In this document: positions 23,141 to 35,016 of the stretch, piece by piece
Position numbering within the stretch: position 1 is the stretch's first letter
Layout of the letters: every line of letters starts with the position of its first letter
Origin: Blasia pusilla
Lineage: Eukaryota; Marchantiophyta; Marchantiopsida; Blasiales
DNA: 64,000 nucleotides
Direction of reading: 5' to 3'
Assembly: GCA_050084515.1 (NCBI GenBank)
Contig: CM114272.1
Coordinates: forward strand, 19,654,001-19,718,000
Position numbers and translations under genes: made by a program
Notes under the pieces: generated by a model
The model's input: only the letters and a program-made list of their open reading frames with translations
Databases searched by the model: none
What the model was told of the DNA's origin: nothing

Positions 23141-23827
23141 TCGAAGTCACACACATACTCATTGCTATACAACATACATTTTTGTCACCAAATAAAAACA
23201 TAAATACACAAGATATCATACTCACTCATCTTTTACTACAGTAAGATGTTGAATGAGGAATACGGTCCCCAACTTGCAAAATTAGTGAGACATCTGCAAG
23301 CTTCTACGTTGTAGAGCTCTCAATCTCTCATTCTTTCTTTGTAAATCAAGATCACTTAAATTCAAAAGATTCAATTTTTTTCTCATGTCAAACCAAAAGG
23401 AATCTTTTAATGGGAGGCTTGGGTTACTTACAAGGCAAGGACGACCATAACTTTGTTGCCTTAATCCAAGAGGTTCAACAAAGAGAGAATGAGCTCCAAA
23501 GCTCCCTCTCTTTAGGTATACCCTCTTCCCTCTCCCAAGCTCTCTCCATGGTAACCTATGCTCGTTAGTCACCTCCTTGGCTCTTGAACTATTGTAGGAG
23601 GTCAAGGGCCACTTACCAAAGTAGAAAATTAACTATACTTACAAAAAAATTACCCAAAATATTGAATTTTTTGATATAGCTTCAAATAAGCCCAAAAAAA
23701 GAAAACCTGCTTTCTTACGTTACCCGAGGCCTTTGTAAGTCATCCTCGACCTCCTAAGGATGTCATTCATTAATCTCCTCCAAGGAGATTTACCACAAGT
23801 CGTTGATATATTCTAAGAGACGTGACA
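23141..23827 (-). mobile_element. Solo LTR1, diverged
   Basis: Reverse-orientation LTR1 ending GACGTGACA at 23827. The left end is degenerate but retains the cattgctatacaacatacat tail. Flanks are TTTA and TTAA, compatible with a 4-bp duplication with one change. It interrupts the protease between FIEV and the GHVHIEDTPI block. Confidence 0.7.
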
Positions 23828-23861
23828 TTAAGGGACATGTCCATATAGAGGACACACCTAT

Positions 23862-24862
23862 TGTCGCGACCCTCATGACCAAACGAGTGCAAAGCGGAAC
23901 ATCGGAACATTAGCGGGCTCACGCTAAGATGGTTTGCGCGTTGGAGTAGTCTCAAAGAGGAGACAAGAGACGAGACGCGAGCGAGACGTTGCGTTTCAGA
24001 TGTTGTGGTCGTGACCGAGAAACCTGGACCAAACGCGGAATGAGACTTGAAAGAAGTCGAGTCTAGGAAGTGGGTTGCCAAAGGAAGAATCCGGATTTGG
24101 AACGCCACTAGCGTTTGAGAGTTTGCGACTGTATTTATGGCCATAATTTTTAGCTCCAAGATGCGTTTGGATTAAATAAGGGTGAATTAGAAAGCTTATA
24201 GAAAGCCGGTTCAAACGCACTAAAGATCTTTGCAAACACTTTAGCAGCGGCTGAGAAACAACCCGGAAACGACTGTAAGTAGAGTCGGGTTGAGGGCCAC
24301 AATGAAGGGCCCGACCCTCCTTTTCCAAGGGGGGGGTTATTGGAGAACCCCAGAAGTACTAGTAAGGGGGAAGGTCTCCAAGAGTGCTTGGAACCCGAAC
24401 CCCACTTTGGGCGCCGCGGGGCGGCTCAAGGGCATGGAACGGAACGCGAGTTTGGGGGTTGGGTTGGAAAACCTGCACCAAGTCTATTGAGGTGATTTTA
24501 GACATCCCTCTTGGATTTCACCCGGCGACTCAATTACTTGGGTCTCGGTTTGGAACTCACAGGAGGTCCGTTGAACAGTTGGGATCGCTAGGCGCGCAAG
24601 TGCCGTTTCAGATCCGTGGACTAACCAGGAAGTCTGTTCCAAGTCTTGAAGGACTTGTCGTGTTTTGGAAACTAGGAACTAAGGAAGGTTGAGCTTGATG
24701 AGATGCCGAGTTGAGAACTCGATGGGTTGGAACGGTGGTTGGCCCAGACCCGACTAACGAGAGTGCGTGTTTGGGTGCAGATCGGCGATGAGATCGTGAC
24801 CTACTGAACGTACGCTTCCGCAACACCAAAGATTGACGTTCAAGGAGAGTAGGGGCGCGACA
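23862..24862 (+). mobile_element. Solo LTR3, 1001 bp, 5-bp target duplication
   Basis: Ends are a perfect inverted pair, TGTCGCG and CGCGACA. CCTAT is duplicated at 23857-23861 and 24863-24867. A second LTR of this family (minus, truncated) is at 40750-41328 next to a primer-binding site and gag start, which identifies it as a retrotransposon LTR. Confidence 0.9.
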
Positions 24863-26393
24863 CCTATGATCAACATCCCTATGGAGAGGAGTTTTATGAT
24901 CGCCATATCATTCTATGGAGGAGAGGTGCTTTTGTGGGGCTCTAACGAGGAGCTCTCGCATGGAGTTGTAGCGAGGATTAGTTGATGAGTATGTGTAGAT
25001 GGCGTGGAGTGAGACCTTTGCTCCAGATCGCGATGAATTAGAGGAGCCTAAGGTAGGAGGAAGTGCTAATGTTACCCTCGGAGACCATACCGATTTTGTG
25101 GTACATTCTTGACAAGGGTATTAGAATGTTGGATCTCTTTTGAGAGATCAACATTGGTTTGGCTCGTGTCTTATAGATAGCCATACATGTTTGTCAATTT
25201 TTATATAAATGTGGAATATGATGAGATTATGATTGGACCACCCAATGCCGATGAGAGAGAGCACATGATGGGGTTCCCCATAAGAGTGATGGTAATATCA
25301 TTACCATTAGAGGCATCCCGATTTCATCTCTTAGGTTAGGTAATGGACATGAACTATTTAACCTAGATTCTTATCCTAAGAGTAGGTGAGCAACATTAGA
25401 TGCGGTTGCGACAAGTTACCTTTGTTACACTTATTAGCCTTGTGTCTACCTAGACGGTACAATAGTGGCAAGGGGCTAGATTGAAGGAGATCAACAAGTC
25501 ATGAATGATCAGGAGAGACATCCCTAGACTTCTTGAGATGTGTTGCTACTTGCTAGTATGTCGAGAAATGGCAACCATAGAAGCGAGCGTGGTTCATGGT
25601 CCTACACAGCGAAGAGCATTATGAGGTGAGATATTTGAGTTGGTTGCAGAGGAGCAATTGAGTTCTATTGTTGTGGATGGGGTTGCACCTATAGTAACCA
25701 AAACCACTCCTGTTAGAGAGTCCTATAATAGTTACGATGGATCTTGGAAGCCAAATGTGGATCCTAAGTTGATAGGAGGAGATCGGTGCTAGATATATTG
25801 GTTCCTTAGGAGTCATAGGAGTTGTTTTGCATTTAATATGCATAATTTGGGTACATTGAAGGATCGACAATGAGTTGTCTAGCGACATGCCAATCTTCCA
25901 GTGACCCTACATATACAATGATATGTAAAGGGTGTTGATTTAGAGCAGAAGTCAAGCCTTGGTTGAGGCAAGACTAGTGGAGACATCGCATAGAGGGTAT
26001 ACTTATGCCACTGTCATGCTTGCCAAGAAAGAGTTACAAGGAAATTGGATGGATAGGCGGATGTGTGGAGAGTACCGACCTACCAATTAGCAGACAAAGT
26101 GTGATAGGTATGCGCGCCATGGCCACTCTCGAGGAGATCTTTGATGTTATTAGGCATGCAAAGGTCTTTAGTTCTTTAGATCTTGAAGCTAGATACCATC
26201 AGCTGTCTATTAGAGTGAAGGACAAGTGGAAGGAAATATTTTGGGGCTTCAATCCTCATGGAAAGGATTATTTATACCAATGGCAACTCTTACCATTTGG
26301 TTCAAAGAACACCTAGGAAGAATTTTAGATGGTCATGGATAGGATCTTGGCAGGTTTGGATTTTGATAGATGTTACAAAGATGAAATTGTAGT

Positions 26394-27034
26394 TGTTGTG
26401 CGCATACACATTGCTACACAACATACATCGTTGTCACCAAACATACACATAAATACGCATGAACCCATGCTAACTCATGGCCTCCAAACAACGAGACGAG
26501 AAGTACCAAAATATCTCCAATTAAATCAATGAAATCCCACATCAACATCTCAACAACAAGGTCTCATGGTGTGCACTCTCTCTCATGTCAAACCAAACCC
26601 ACTCTCCTAATGAGAGGCTTGAGTTACACACACAAGACAAGCAAGATCATAGCTCTGCCGCCTCATGCCAAGAGATTCGAATAACAAAAAGAGAATGAGC
26701 TCTCAAGCTCTCTCTCTTCGAGGTATACCCCCTCCCCTCTCCCAAGCTCTATCCTCGATAACTTATGCTTGCATGTCACCTCCTTGGCTCTTGACCTGCT
26801 GTAGCGGGTCAAGGGCCAAGTGGAAAGTGGAAAGTAAGCTATATTCCAAATAGAAACTTACCCGAAATAGTAAGTTTCTCTATATGGCTCCAAATGAGCC
26901 GAAACGAAGGGAAAACTTGCTCTCTCAGGTTACCCGTGGCCTCAACAAGTCATCCTCGACCTCCTCAGCATGTCCTCTAGTATCTCTGAAGGCGCTCTAC
27001 TATATCTCACGGATCTATCCTTAAAGATGTGACA
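26394..27034 (-). repeat. 3' LTR1 of the complete gypsy element
   Basis: 641 bases, ending GATGTGACA at 27034 and starting tgttgtgcgc at 26394, in reverse orientation. It is adjacent to the TAGT target duplication. Confidence 0.85.
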
Positions 27035-27036
27035 AC

Positions 27037-27174
27037 TGTCCCGCGTATACACATCGCTACACAACATACATCGTTGTCATCGAACATACACATAAACACG
27101 CATGATCCCATGCTAACTCATGGCATCCAAAAAATGAGACGAGAAATACCAAAATATCTCCAATCGTCCCCCTA
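27037..27174 (-). repeat. Duplicated LTR tail next to the 3' LTR
   Basis: Close match to the last 135 bases of LTR1, separated from the LTR by two bases and preceded (minus sense) by the G-rich GGGGGACGA tract. Same arrangement as 1609-1743. Confidence 0.75.
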
Positions 27175-27429
27175 GCTGGTGGTTAGGTCCCTCTAACTCC
27201 AGATAGCCATCTATTCCTACGTGACATACATCTCTCGGACGCTAAGAGCAAAAAGGCCGGCTGCTCATGTGGCCCCATCATTAGTCACTACTCGGATCAT
27301 GCTCCCCGGCCAAGATCCGGACTACTAATACCTATGAAGGAAAGAAAAATTAAGTTCCTGTCTGTCAGGGGAGTCGGCCAATCCCTGTGAAACATGTCAC
27401 ACACACAAGTCAAAATCTAGAATTACTTA

Positions 27430-27700
27430 CTCTATGTACATCTAGGATAAATCCATCATCCCCGAGGAACCCTTGTGAGAGGTGGTGTCAAACATGCCAT
27501 ATGCCATCCTCTCGAACATCCATCACAGACTAGCATAGTGGCTACACCACGGGCATATCACACAACATACATCGTAAGCCTGCAAGAACTACTTCTAAGC
27601 TCGGATCAACTTACCGTCAATGTTCGGAAGATGACATGGCGCATAGTTACGCACATGGTCCTTCCAAACCATACCATCGCGTCCCTCCAATAAGAGAACA
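27430..27700 (-). pseudogene. PHD-like finger at the polyprotein C-terminus
   Basis: Minus-strand reading from about 27561: [29 protein letters not shown], then a stop replacing Gln/Glu before W, and YPRCT with terminal TAG. CDGC, GWH and MAC match the core of a C4HC3 PHD finger; one late Cys is Tyr here. PHD fingers read histone H3 tails in known proteins. In this position, after integrase, it could steer integration, as the chromodomain does in chromoviruses; that is inference. Confidence 0.6.
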
Positions 27701-28500
27701 CATGATGGCAAAATCTCACGCACTCTCAAGATAGGACGCCCTTTAGTCACATCGAACGTCGTGGATGCCATCTAGTGCAAGTAGACATAGTCTCCCTGAT
27801 GAAACCTCCAAATAGTAGGTCGATAACCAACTCCCCGAATAGTTGCATACCTCAATGTGTCCCGATGTTGCGCAATCGCCAAGTCCTCAAACGCCATGGG
27901 CATTACTCTTCAAAATAACTCAGCCCTTTGAGAACATGCTCGTATGCATACATCAGGGTCATCAAGGTTCAACACCTCACCAACATCTCGACAAATGGCT
28001 GGAGGGAAATCTGGATCTCGGCCATAAAGTAGCAAGTATGGTGAGAAAGACGCTAAGGATGCCTGCCTGTTGAATCTCTATCCCATCGCCAACCACGGCA
28101 ACTGAAGGTCCTAATCTCTAGGTGACCTCTCTGTAAGCCATACTTGCGTAATCCTCTCTTCACCGTCTGCACAACCCTCTCCGCTAGTCCATCTGCCTCA
28201 GGATGATCTCACGAAGTGGTACGGTGATCGATCAGCGCCTGATCACACAAGGCTTGAAACTCCCCATGAAACTCTATACCCTGGTCTGTCAACACCTCAG
28301 CTGGTGCACCGTAATGACTCATCACTCGATCTAGGAAGGCATACACTATTCCCTCACTCACTTTTTCAGGCAATGCAACCAACCCTATTCACTTCGAGAA
28401 GTGCTCAACCATCACCAACACATAACAACTATGGTGCTCCGTCAAAGGCAAAGGTCATGCAAAATCCAAACTCCATCTATAACCTAAACCCATGATCAAA
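27701..28500 (-). pseudogene. Gypsy integrase
   Basis: Minus-strand pieces give the core (LVMVEHFSKW-like start, AFLDRVMSHYGAPAEVLTD-type block at about 28400-28290, ALIDHRT near 28230), then the C-terminal LNLDDPDVCIRACSQRAELF block near 27960 and the GDYVYLH block near 27790. It catalyses strand transfer of the cDNA. Several stops; inactive. Confidence 0.75.
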
Positions 28501-29089
28501 AGTGGATGCAATTTTGGAGTTGGAGCATTGAACGATGCTCGGACCTGATCACACACCATGCATATGGCGACAAACTACTGAACGTCAGTTTGCATACCTT
28601 GCCATGAATACTATATCTAGAGCAAGCTATAAATGTGATTCATTCCAAAATGATCCAACTCCTCATGGGCATGACACACCAAATATGCTCTCTACAAAGG
28701 ATGAGGCACTACACGTAGTCTACCATCCTCCCAAATCCGCAACACATGTGTCCCCTTCCATTGGAATCGTCTCGCTTGTTGTAGGATCCGATCCCGCTCT
28801 CTAGCATCCGCTGTGCTTGCGATGCGGCGAGTATGCAGGTACTCCAAGACTACTCCATCGTCGTGAATGTCTCGACCACATGTCGTCCCATCATCGGCCT
28901 CTAGATCTAAGGATTCTCCATTAGACCTCACCATTGAAGTCTCAACAATCTAGCTCTCCATAGCCAACAAGCCCAAAAAGGCTGATGCGTGATATCCTGG
29001 CACCAACTCCTTATCACTCTCTCCATGCCAACGAGCTCCGGTCGCATCCTGTTGACTCGGAAATGGGTTACGGCTTAAACCATCTGCAT

Positions 29090-29404
29090 CCTGTTGAGCG
29101 TCCCAGGTCTATGCACCACCTAGAAGTCATACTCCTGCAACAACAGAGCCCACCTTGCAAGCTTCCTTGTAAGCTTCTCGAACTCCATCAACCACTTAAG
29201 TGGCTAGTAATCAATAATAATGGTAAAGGGATTGCCGAATAAATAACACCTGAAATATGCAATAACCCACACTATAGCCAAGCACTCATCCTCATACGAG
29301 CTATACTTTGCCTCTGCAGCGCTGTTCGAGCGACTAGTGTAAGCCACCACAAACTCTCTACCATCATCGTCATGCTGGGTGAGCACGGCTCCAAGCCCCA
29401 ACAT
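29090..29404 (-). pseudogene. Gypsy RNase H
   Basis: Minus-strand frame reads LGAVLTQHDDDGREFVVAYT, SRSNSAAEAKYSSYEDECLA, IVWVIAYFRCYLFGNPFTI, then PLKWLM after a stop. This is the RNase H fold joined to RT in gypsy elements. The RT palm is missing upstream: the frame jumps from the RT N-terminus (about 29480) directly to RNase H. Confidence 0.85.
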
Positions 29405-29429
29405 GCTCCAATCGGTATGCTACCGGAAA

Positions 29430-29970
29430 GGACACCCCCTGAACGGTCTCCTCAATATGGGCGCGGACGTCAATCTGAACTGATAGTGGCAGATGCATAC
29501 TCTCCATACGACATCTCCACTAGTCCTGCTCTATCCAAGTTATGGCTCATACTCTGAAGCATAGCCCTCTCCATGTCACTGTACGTGTAGGGTCATCAAA
29601 AGATTGGCGTGTAACTTGACAACTCAATGCGGATCCCTGGACCCTTCAGCGTACCCAAATCATCCCGTCTTGCAACCGGCTGGCCCTGACACAACCAACC
29701 AGCAATGACCAAGTCTATGGTCCCCACCCGCTCCAAGTTTTGCGTCCCCAGCAATGAAATATCCCTTGGTAGGGAACTCTAGTACCCCTGGATGGCGGAT
29801 GCAGACAAAAAATCAAGAAAGCAGAGGCGTAATTGCGCCACATGGTGAAGTGAAGCGTGCCTCGTAACATCATCAATCTCAACGTATAGATATTGTTGCA
29901 TGCGCACTCTATCCTGCAAAACAACAACTAAGCTAGTGCTGATCCCTCCAAAGAGATCCAACAAGCGAAT
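29430..29970 (-). pseudogene. Cytosine-C5 methyltransferase remnant fused to RT start
   Basis: Minus-strand frame from 29964: MLDLFGGISTSLVVVLQ (motif I), QQYLYVEIDDVTRHASLHHV, SASAIQGY, a TAG, SSLPRDISLLGTQNLERVG, then TIDLVIAGWLCQG at about 29700-29670. That last block matches motif IV, G-x-P-C-Q, with Pro changed to Leu but the catalytic Cys kept. Directly after it, in the same frame, comes LGTLKGPGIRIELSS, the start of RT. So everything from motif V to X is deleted. Compare 8200-8853, where motif IV is missing but IX-X remain. Confidence 0.7.
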
Positions 29971-30130
29971 ACCCTCCTCTCGGATGCACCAAACAATTGG
30001 GGGGGGGGATGTCCAAAGGGGTTATAGTAGCACTCCTGGCTACCTCAAGTTCTTGTGACCCTTCATCTCTAGTGCAAACGCCTCACTCCACGTTGTATGC
30101 ACATGCTCGTAGCTCCTCACTCGAGCCCCA

Positions 30131-30775
30131 CTACGGCACATCTCCTCTACAAAATGATGCGGCTACCATGACACTCCTCTCCCTAGAAGTGTCAAGCGTG
30201 GGGATGTCCTCTACATGGAGATGCCCCTCAATCAAATGAGAAGGCCACGTGATCACGCTGCTAAATGCTGCTAAAGTCGCCATCTCTCCTAGCCGTCGCT
30301 CGATCATTCCACCCGTGAATTGAACGGCTAGTGAACAAAGTTGTCCATCATTGGACTGCCATCCTGGTCTATAAGACGTCGACTCCTCCCAATAATCCAT
30401 AGAAAACCCCATCAGGTATAAGACTACTCCACCAACCAAGATGTCGTAGGACTCTTCATCGGTCACGATCGTCTTGGCGCGCACCACGGACTCATCCGTA
30501 GAATGTCCTAGGCGAATCCTCACCCCGACCTCCTGTCGGGTTATAAACTATGTGGTACTTGCTCCACCCAAGGATGTCTGTATCCTGAATGGACAACGCT
30601 CCACATCGGCCCTCGTCAAGCCCAATCATGTGAATGCCGCTTTCCCCAACATCAGGGGTTGCGCTCCTAAATTCAACCAGACACACTACGCACTAAAAAC
30701 TCTACATGCGAGACTCACCAACAAGAAGACTTCTCCCCGATTATCGAGCAACATAACACTAGGAGAAGCCATGGC
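30131..30775 (-). pseudogene. Gypsy protease and linker
   Basis: Minus-strand reading from 30771: ASPSVMLLDNRGEVFLLVSL, NLGAQPLMLGKAAF (catalytic DSG changed to NLG), then MRIRLGHSTDESVV, ESYDILVGGVVLYLMGFSMD, GWQSNDGQL and FSSVITWPSHLIEGHLHVED. Same domain as 7658-8030. Cut from its gag tail by the LTR-B insertion at 30780. Confidence 0.75.
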
Positions 30776-30795
30776 CCGCTGTCGTATAGTAAAAT

Positions 30796-31104
30796 TGTGG
30801 AAAATTGCTAAATAAGCATAATTGGTGGAAAACGGCTCTCACATACACACACCACCATGGAGAACAAAATTTGCAATGAGAGAATGAGTGGAGGTTGGTC
30901 CCCTTCTCAAATATATAGGGTATGTACAAGCAACCCAAACCCAAACCTTAACCATAGTCTAGAGTTAGACTAACTGTGATTAACTAACCCTAGTTAAGAT
31001 AATCGTGCTTAACTGACTAACTAATATTAAGCTTCCCTACTTCGTGTGAGTACCAAATGTAGCAGTTCAGGTGTCTCATGAGCTTGATTGTAACTCAATC
31101 TTCA
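30796..31104 (-). mobile_element. Solo Copia LTR
   Basis: Begins TGTGGAAAATTGC, close to the LTR that starts at 63816 beside a primer-binding site, so it is the same Copia family. It lies inside LTR-B after TATAGTAAAAT. The right end is taken at ...CTTCA. AAAAT-like bases flank both sides but the duplication is not exact. Confidence 0.65.
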
Positions 31105-31850
31105 ATAAAAATCACCCAGTGTCTAAACTCCTTCCTCATTAAATGGTAGATAAAATTTTATTAGTATTAAGTAAATTAGCTTAGGAAAACGAAATTCTCA
31201 TGTTTAAACATTTTTATGGTGCCTCTTTTCTGCGGGCCCAACTTTAGGAAAAGAGGTAATAAATAAAAGATGACTTTATAAAAGTAAAGTTGTGAGGTTG
31301 GTGCTTTAATGAAAAGCAAAAGTAGTCTTGGTTGGTGGCTAGGTTAGTTGGGGTAATTTGAAAAATATAAAATAGGTAAAAGAGGATATTTTGGAAGAGA
31401 TAAGAGGAAATCTACTTGTGTCAAAATGTGATTGGCTAAGCCTTGAGAGGAAGTCATGTGGCACAAGATAAGATTAGCTCTATTTCGTACTCTTGTGGAT
31501 CCCTTGTGAGTATATAAAGAGGAGGGACCTTCAAGGGTTCATCACCTTCTATTTCACATTTTCAGTCTCTCGTGTCATTCTTGAGTCTATGGCTTTGGGA
31601 TTGCTTGCTCTTCCAATAAGAGTGGATCACCCCTCTTGGGAGAGTAACTTGACCATGGTCTATTCTTCGAGAGGTTCTTAGAGTGTGGTGTATGTGGAGA
31701 TGAGAGACTTGTCATCTTAGAGGAGTTTAATCATACTAAAATAATGAATGTCTTGGATTGTTATTTTCCCAATGAGAGTGGATTACCCCTCTTGGGAGAA
31801 TAATTCCGCCAAAGTCCATTCTTGAGGAGAGTAGAGAATGTCTATCAAGC

Positions 31851-32042
31851 ATGGATAGGAGTGGACCACGAGTTGTGCCCGACTTTCCTTTCCTCAATCC
31901 TTACCATTTCAAGGTACTCTTTGTAGATAGGCACTGGTTCACTCGCTATTTAATTTATCACTCTAGGGAGGCGTTCATGAACCAGGTCATGCAATCTCCA
32001 ACTCCGGTGATTCTTCCTATCGTCACATATGGAAGGACATGA
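31851..32042 (+). CDS. Short ORF in LTR-B, second copy
   Basis: 63-codon frame with MDRSGPRVVPDFPFLNPYH and ending at VTYGRT. It aligns along its length with the 72-codon ORF at 4657-4439; the stop comes earlier here. It lies about 330 bases downstream of the TATA box. Function unknown. Confidence 0.3.
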   Translation: MDRSGPRVVPDFPFLNPYHFKVLFVDRHWFTRYLIYHSREAFMNQVMQSPTPVILPIVTYGRT

Positions 32043-32370
32043 GATTGTATTTTGTACGTCCTTATATAGCGATTCATGGATATCAATAGGCCTGCTCAAG
32101 TAGGGTTTAACACTAGTTGTGCTATCTTCTTCGTGTATAAGCATACTAGTTTAGAAGGATTTTATAGTTAGGAATTTTGGGGTCCGATATTACGAAGAAG
32201 TGATCGCCTCGACACTTCCATTTGTGATACCTATCGTGAGAGAATGGAGAGTATATATAATAATTTTATATTGAAAAAGAAGAACTTCTTAGAGAGTTCA
32301 CCTTGCATCGACCATCTCTGCCATAGCTAGAAGGCCTGCCCTTACTCGAAGAAAGACTCTCGACACGACA

Positions 32371-33061
32371 CCGCTCTATTGCGGGTCTAGCGGGCATCTC
32401 CACTATCCTAACAGTTGCAACCTGCCATGAATCTGAGATGGACGGCCCGAGCATCGGCTCCAAGGGCAGGTCCATCAGCACCTCTACAATCATCTCTAAA
32501 CGTGATGCAAGAACACCATCTCCATGCTCGCATAGTGTAGCGGCCAGCTGGAAAACCTCGGCGGGCGTACCTCCCAACGTCATAACATCGGAAGTAGAAA
32601 ACAAAGGAGCACGGTACACCATCGTGGATGCCCCCAACATCGTGCTCAACACATGATACTCCCGAGCATCAGCAATAGCAGTCGTCGCACTCGCTTTTCC
32701 CATTGCTCTCCAGGCCTGCACACCAACACCAACAACTCTCCGAAAACTCTGATCAGGACCCATCGATGGGGCCCTCATCGCCTCGGACAACGTGAAAGAT
32801 TGAGGAAGCTTGGTCTGTTTCATGTCTTCCCCTCTCTGTGGATCCAACTCTACGATAACTCCACGTGTAATAACAATGGCTGCCTCCAACTGGACAGTCC
32901 CGCACATCCAGCCAAGATCCTCCATATCTCCGGCTGCTCCATAAGATGTCGATGCCAAGGATGTGGCATCGGGTAACCTCTATGCAATACGACAATCTAT
33001 TGCTATAGCTGCTATATCTAAGCACCCATCCCAACCTCACGTCCGACGCCCCCATCGACGC
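32371..33061 (-). pseudogene. Gypsy gag, C-terminal part
   Basis: Minus-strand frame 32958 downward: DLGWMCGTVQLEAAIVITRG, SFTLSEAMRAPSMG, TPAEVFQLAATLCEHGDGVL, LPLEPMLGPSISDSW, ending VRIVEMPARPAIE before LTR-B. The TLCEHGDGVL and EMPARP blocks recur at 22.7 kb and 7.55 kb just upstream of protease. No known domain is recognised. An LTR1 insertion at 33062 separates it from the zinc-knuckle part. Confidence 0.6.
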
Positions 33062-33704
33062 TGTCGTGCGCATACACATTGCTACACAACATACATCGCT
33101 ATCACTGAACACACACACAAACACACACGATCCCATGCTAACTCATGGCATCCAAACAACGAGACAAGAAGTACCAAAATATCTCCAATAAAGTAAGATC
33201 CAATCTCTCTCTACACAATCTCACGCCATAGCTCTCAAAGGTGTGCACTCTCTCTCATGTCAAACCAAACCCATTCTCCTAATGAGAGGCTTGGGTTACA
33301 CTCACAAGGCAAGGGACCATAGCTCCGCCGCCTCATGCCAAGAGGTTCAACAAAGAGAGAATGAGCTCTCAAGCTCTCTCTCTTTGGGATATATATCCCT
33401 CCCCTCTCCCAAGCTCTCTCCATAGTAACCTACTCTCCCAAGTCACCTCTTTGGCTCTTGACCTGATGTAGGAGGTCAAGGGCCACTTACCAAAAATAGA
33501 AAGTCAATCATATACTCAAAATGTTACTTACCTAAAATAGTAAGTTCCTCAATATGACTCCAAATGAGCCAAAATAAAGGGGAAACCTGCTCTCTCAGGT
33601 TTCCCGGGGCCTCAGCAAGTCATCCTCAACCTCCAAGGCCTGTCCTCCACTACTCTTGAAGACGCTCTACTAGATCTCACCAATCTATTCTAAAGGACGT
33701 GACA
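33062..33704 (-). mobile_element. Solo LTR1 within gag
   Basis: 643 bases, starting tgtcgtgcgcatac and ending aaggacgtgaca. ACGC occurs on both sides (33058-33061 and 33705-33708), a 4-bp duplication. Removing it rejoins gag (HLDASMGAS). Confidence 0.85.
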
Positions 33705-34960
33705 ACGCATCTAGGTGTTGGAACTCTACCTCCTCCACGGGCAACTCCACCACCCCCTCAGGAAACTCCAGCTCCTCGTCCCCCAACACGACCACCTGGT
33801 GCATGACCTCTAGGCCCACCCACACCGACAACTTGCTCTGGTGCCCTCTCTGGCCCTAGGTCCGGACGTATCTCAAGGTGTAGGTTGAAACACCTGGCGC
33901 GTGTGTGACCGTACCTCTGACAATAGTCACATTGATAAACTCCTGGTGCAGCACCATCTCCTCCTCCAGCTGAGGCACGCCTCCATGATTCTGATGAGTG
34001 CAATTGCGATGGTGATGGGCTCCATCACATGCCCAACAAATAATTTCAGGCGGCTCATGCTGAGTCGCATATGAAGGCGCAGGTCTCTATGGCACGACGT
34101 TCCGATATCCCTCCTTGAGCTCGTGGTGCCACAAACCTATCTCATAATCCACGTTGTTGCATTGGTGGTGCAGACAATCGTGATTGCTTTCGCCTAAAAC
34201 TCATGGTGGCTATGCCTTCCTCTGCCATGTTACACTCAATATTCTGGACGGTCTTAAAAACATCCCTGAACGTGGATGAGGTGCACCTGTGTCCGCAACG
34301 TTCGGTCGAGCATCGCGTACCATAACTAGATAGCCTGTGACTCTATCACCCCCTGAGTGACCTTAATCAATCGACGTAAGCGAGTGTAAGCCTCACACAA
34401 ACTCTCACCCGGGCGCCTCTAGAAGTCGTGGATGCTCTGCAACTTCTCAGTCCGTACCCCTTGGTAGCTCGTCCGGGATTCTCTAATCCGCAAATAACTC
34501 AACCACGGGGTTGAACCTAGGACGAACCCGACTGGACGGTGCAACTGCCCCAGTACGAGTTACTCCTCCTAAAATATCACTAGTAGAAGAGGAAGAAGCC
34601 TCTCTTGACTCCTGCTCCTCATCGGGACATGGCTCAGTCCATCACACATAATATGGGTCATAGTAGAGTTGCCATGCCTCAATCTCCTGGGCATATCTAT
34701 GGGAGAACGCATGGTAATCATCCATAAGCACCCCCTCCAAATGCTAGAACATTCTGTTCCATGTTGTAAATGGGTTGAACTCTCCGGAGTTCCTAGTTCC
34801 AACTCCTAAACCCCGCAATAAAGTCGTGTAACTCTATAGTGCCTATACCACTCGAAAACCTACGCGGTTCTCTACCCTGGTCGTCCATCTCGTACGCCCA
34901 ACAGGTAGGACCACTCAATGTGTGCGGTGAATCACTAACACACTCCTCTACACTCTCCCC
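33705..34960 (-). pseudogene. Gypsy gag with zinc knuckle
   Basis: Minus-strand reading: gag core near 34480-34310 (LQSIHDF, RRPGE, CEAYTRLRRLIKVTQGVIES, LWYAMLDR), then a CCHC knuckle at 33930-33890 (YQCDYCQRYGHTRARCFNLH) and a Gly/Arg/Pro-rich stretch. Gag coats the RNA, and the knuckle binds it. Frameshifts and stops occur between blocks. Confidence 0.7.
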
Positions 34961-35016
34961 CTTGTCTGAAGACGACACAAAAGGAGGTCAAGGTGGTCCC
35001 TCACGTGGAGATCCTT

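Larger units (their letters stand above)
22797..26393 (+). mobile_element. Host gypsy copy, left part (protease to mid-RT)
   Basis: Plus-strand gypsy of the methyltransferase family, heavily mutated. Protease at 22797-23140 (ESYDVLV and LGFILDYY blocks) is interrupted by a solo LTR1 (23141-23827) and a solo LTR3 (23862-24862). A methyltransferase remnant is at about 25120-25400 (GIRMLDLF, later REHMMGFP). RT runs from 25860 to 26393, with ATLEEIFDVIRHAKVFSSLD, then LEARYHQLSI, KDYLYQWQLLPFG and DEIVV. The gene then breaks at 26393 by insertion of the 11.8-kb element and continues at 38220. Confidence 0.8.
30780..32370 (+). mobile_element. Solo LTR, family B, with nested Copia LTR
   Basis: Starts TGTCGTATAGT and ends CTCTCGACACGACA. 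CCGC is duplicated at 30776-30779 and 32371-32374, a perfect 4-bp target duplication. Same family as 4136-5398. A TATA box (tatataaa) at 31511-31518 orients the LTR on the plus strand. Without the nested insert its length is close to the 1263 bases of the other copy. Confidence 0.88.

Noticed and set aside
32438-32976. Plus-strand ORFs opposite the gypsy gag
   Set aside because: Comparison of three gypsy copies shows that the minus strand continues into protease; the plus frames are shadows.
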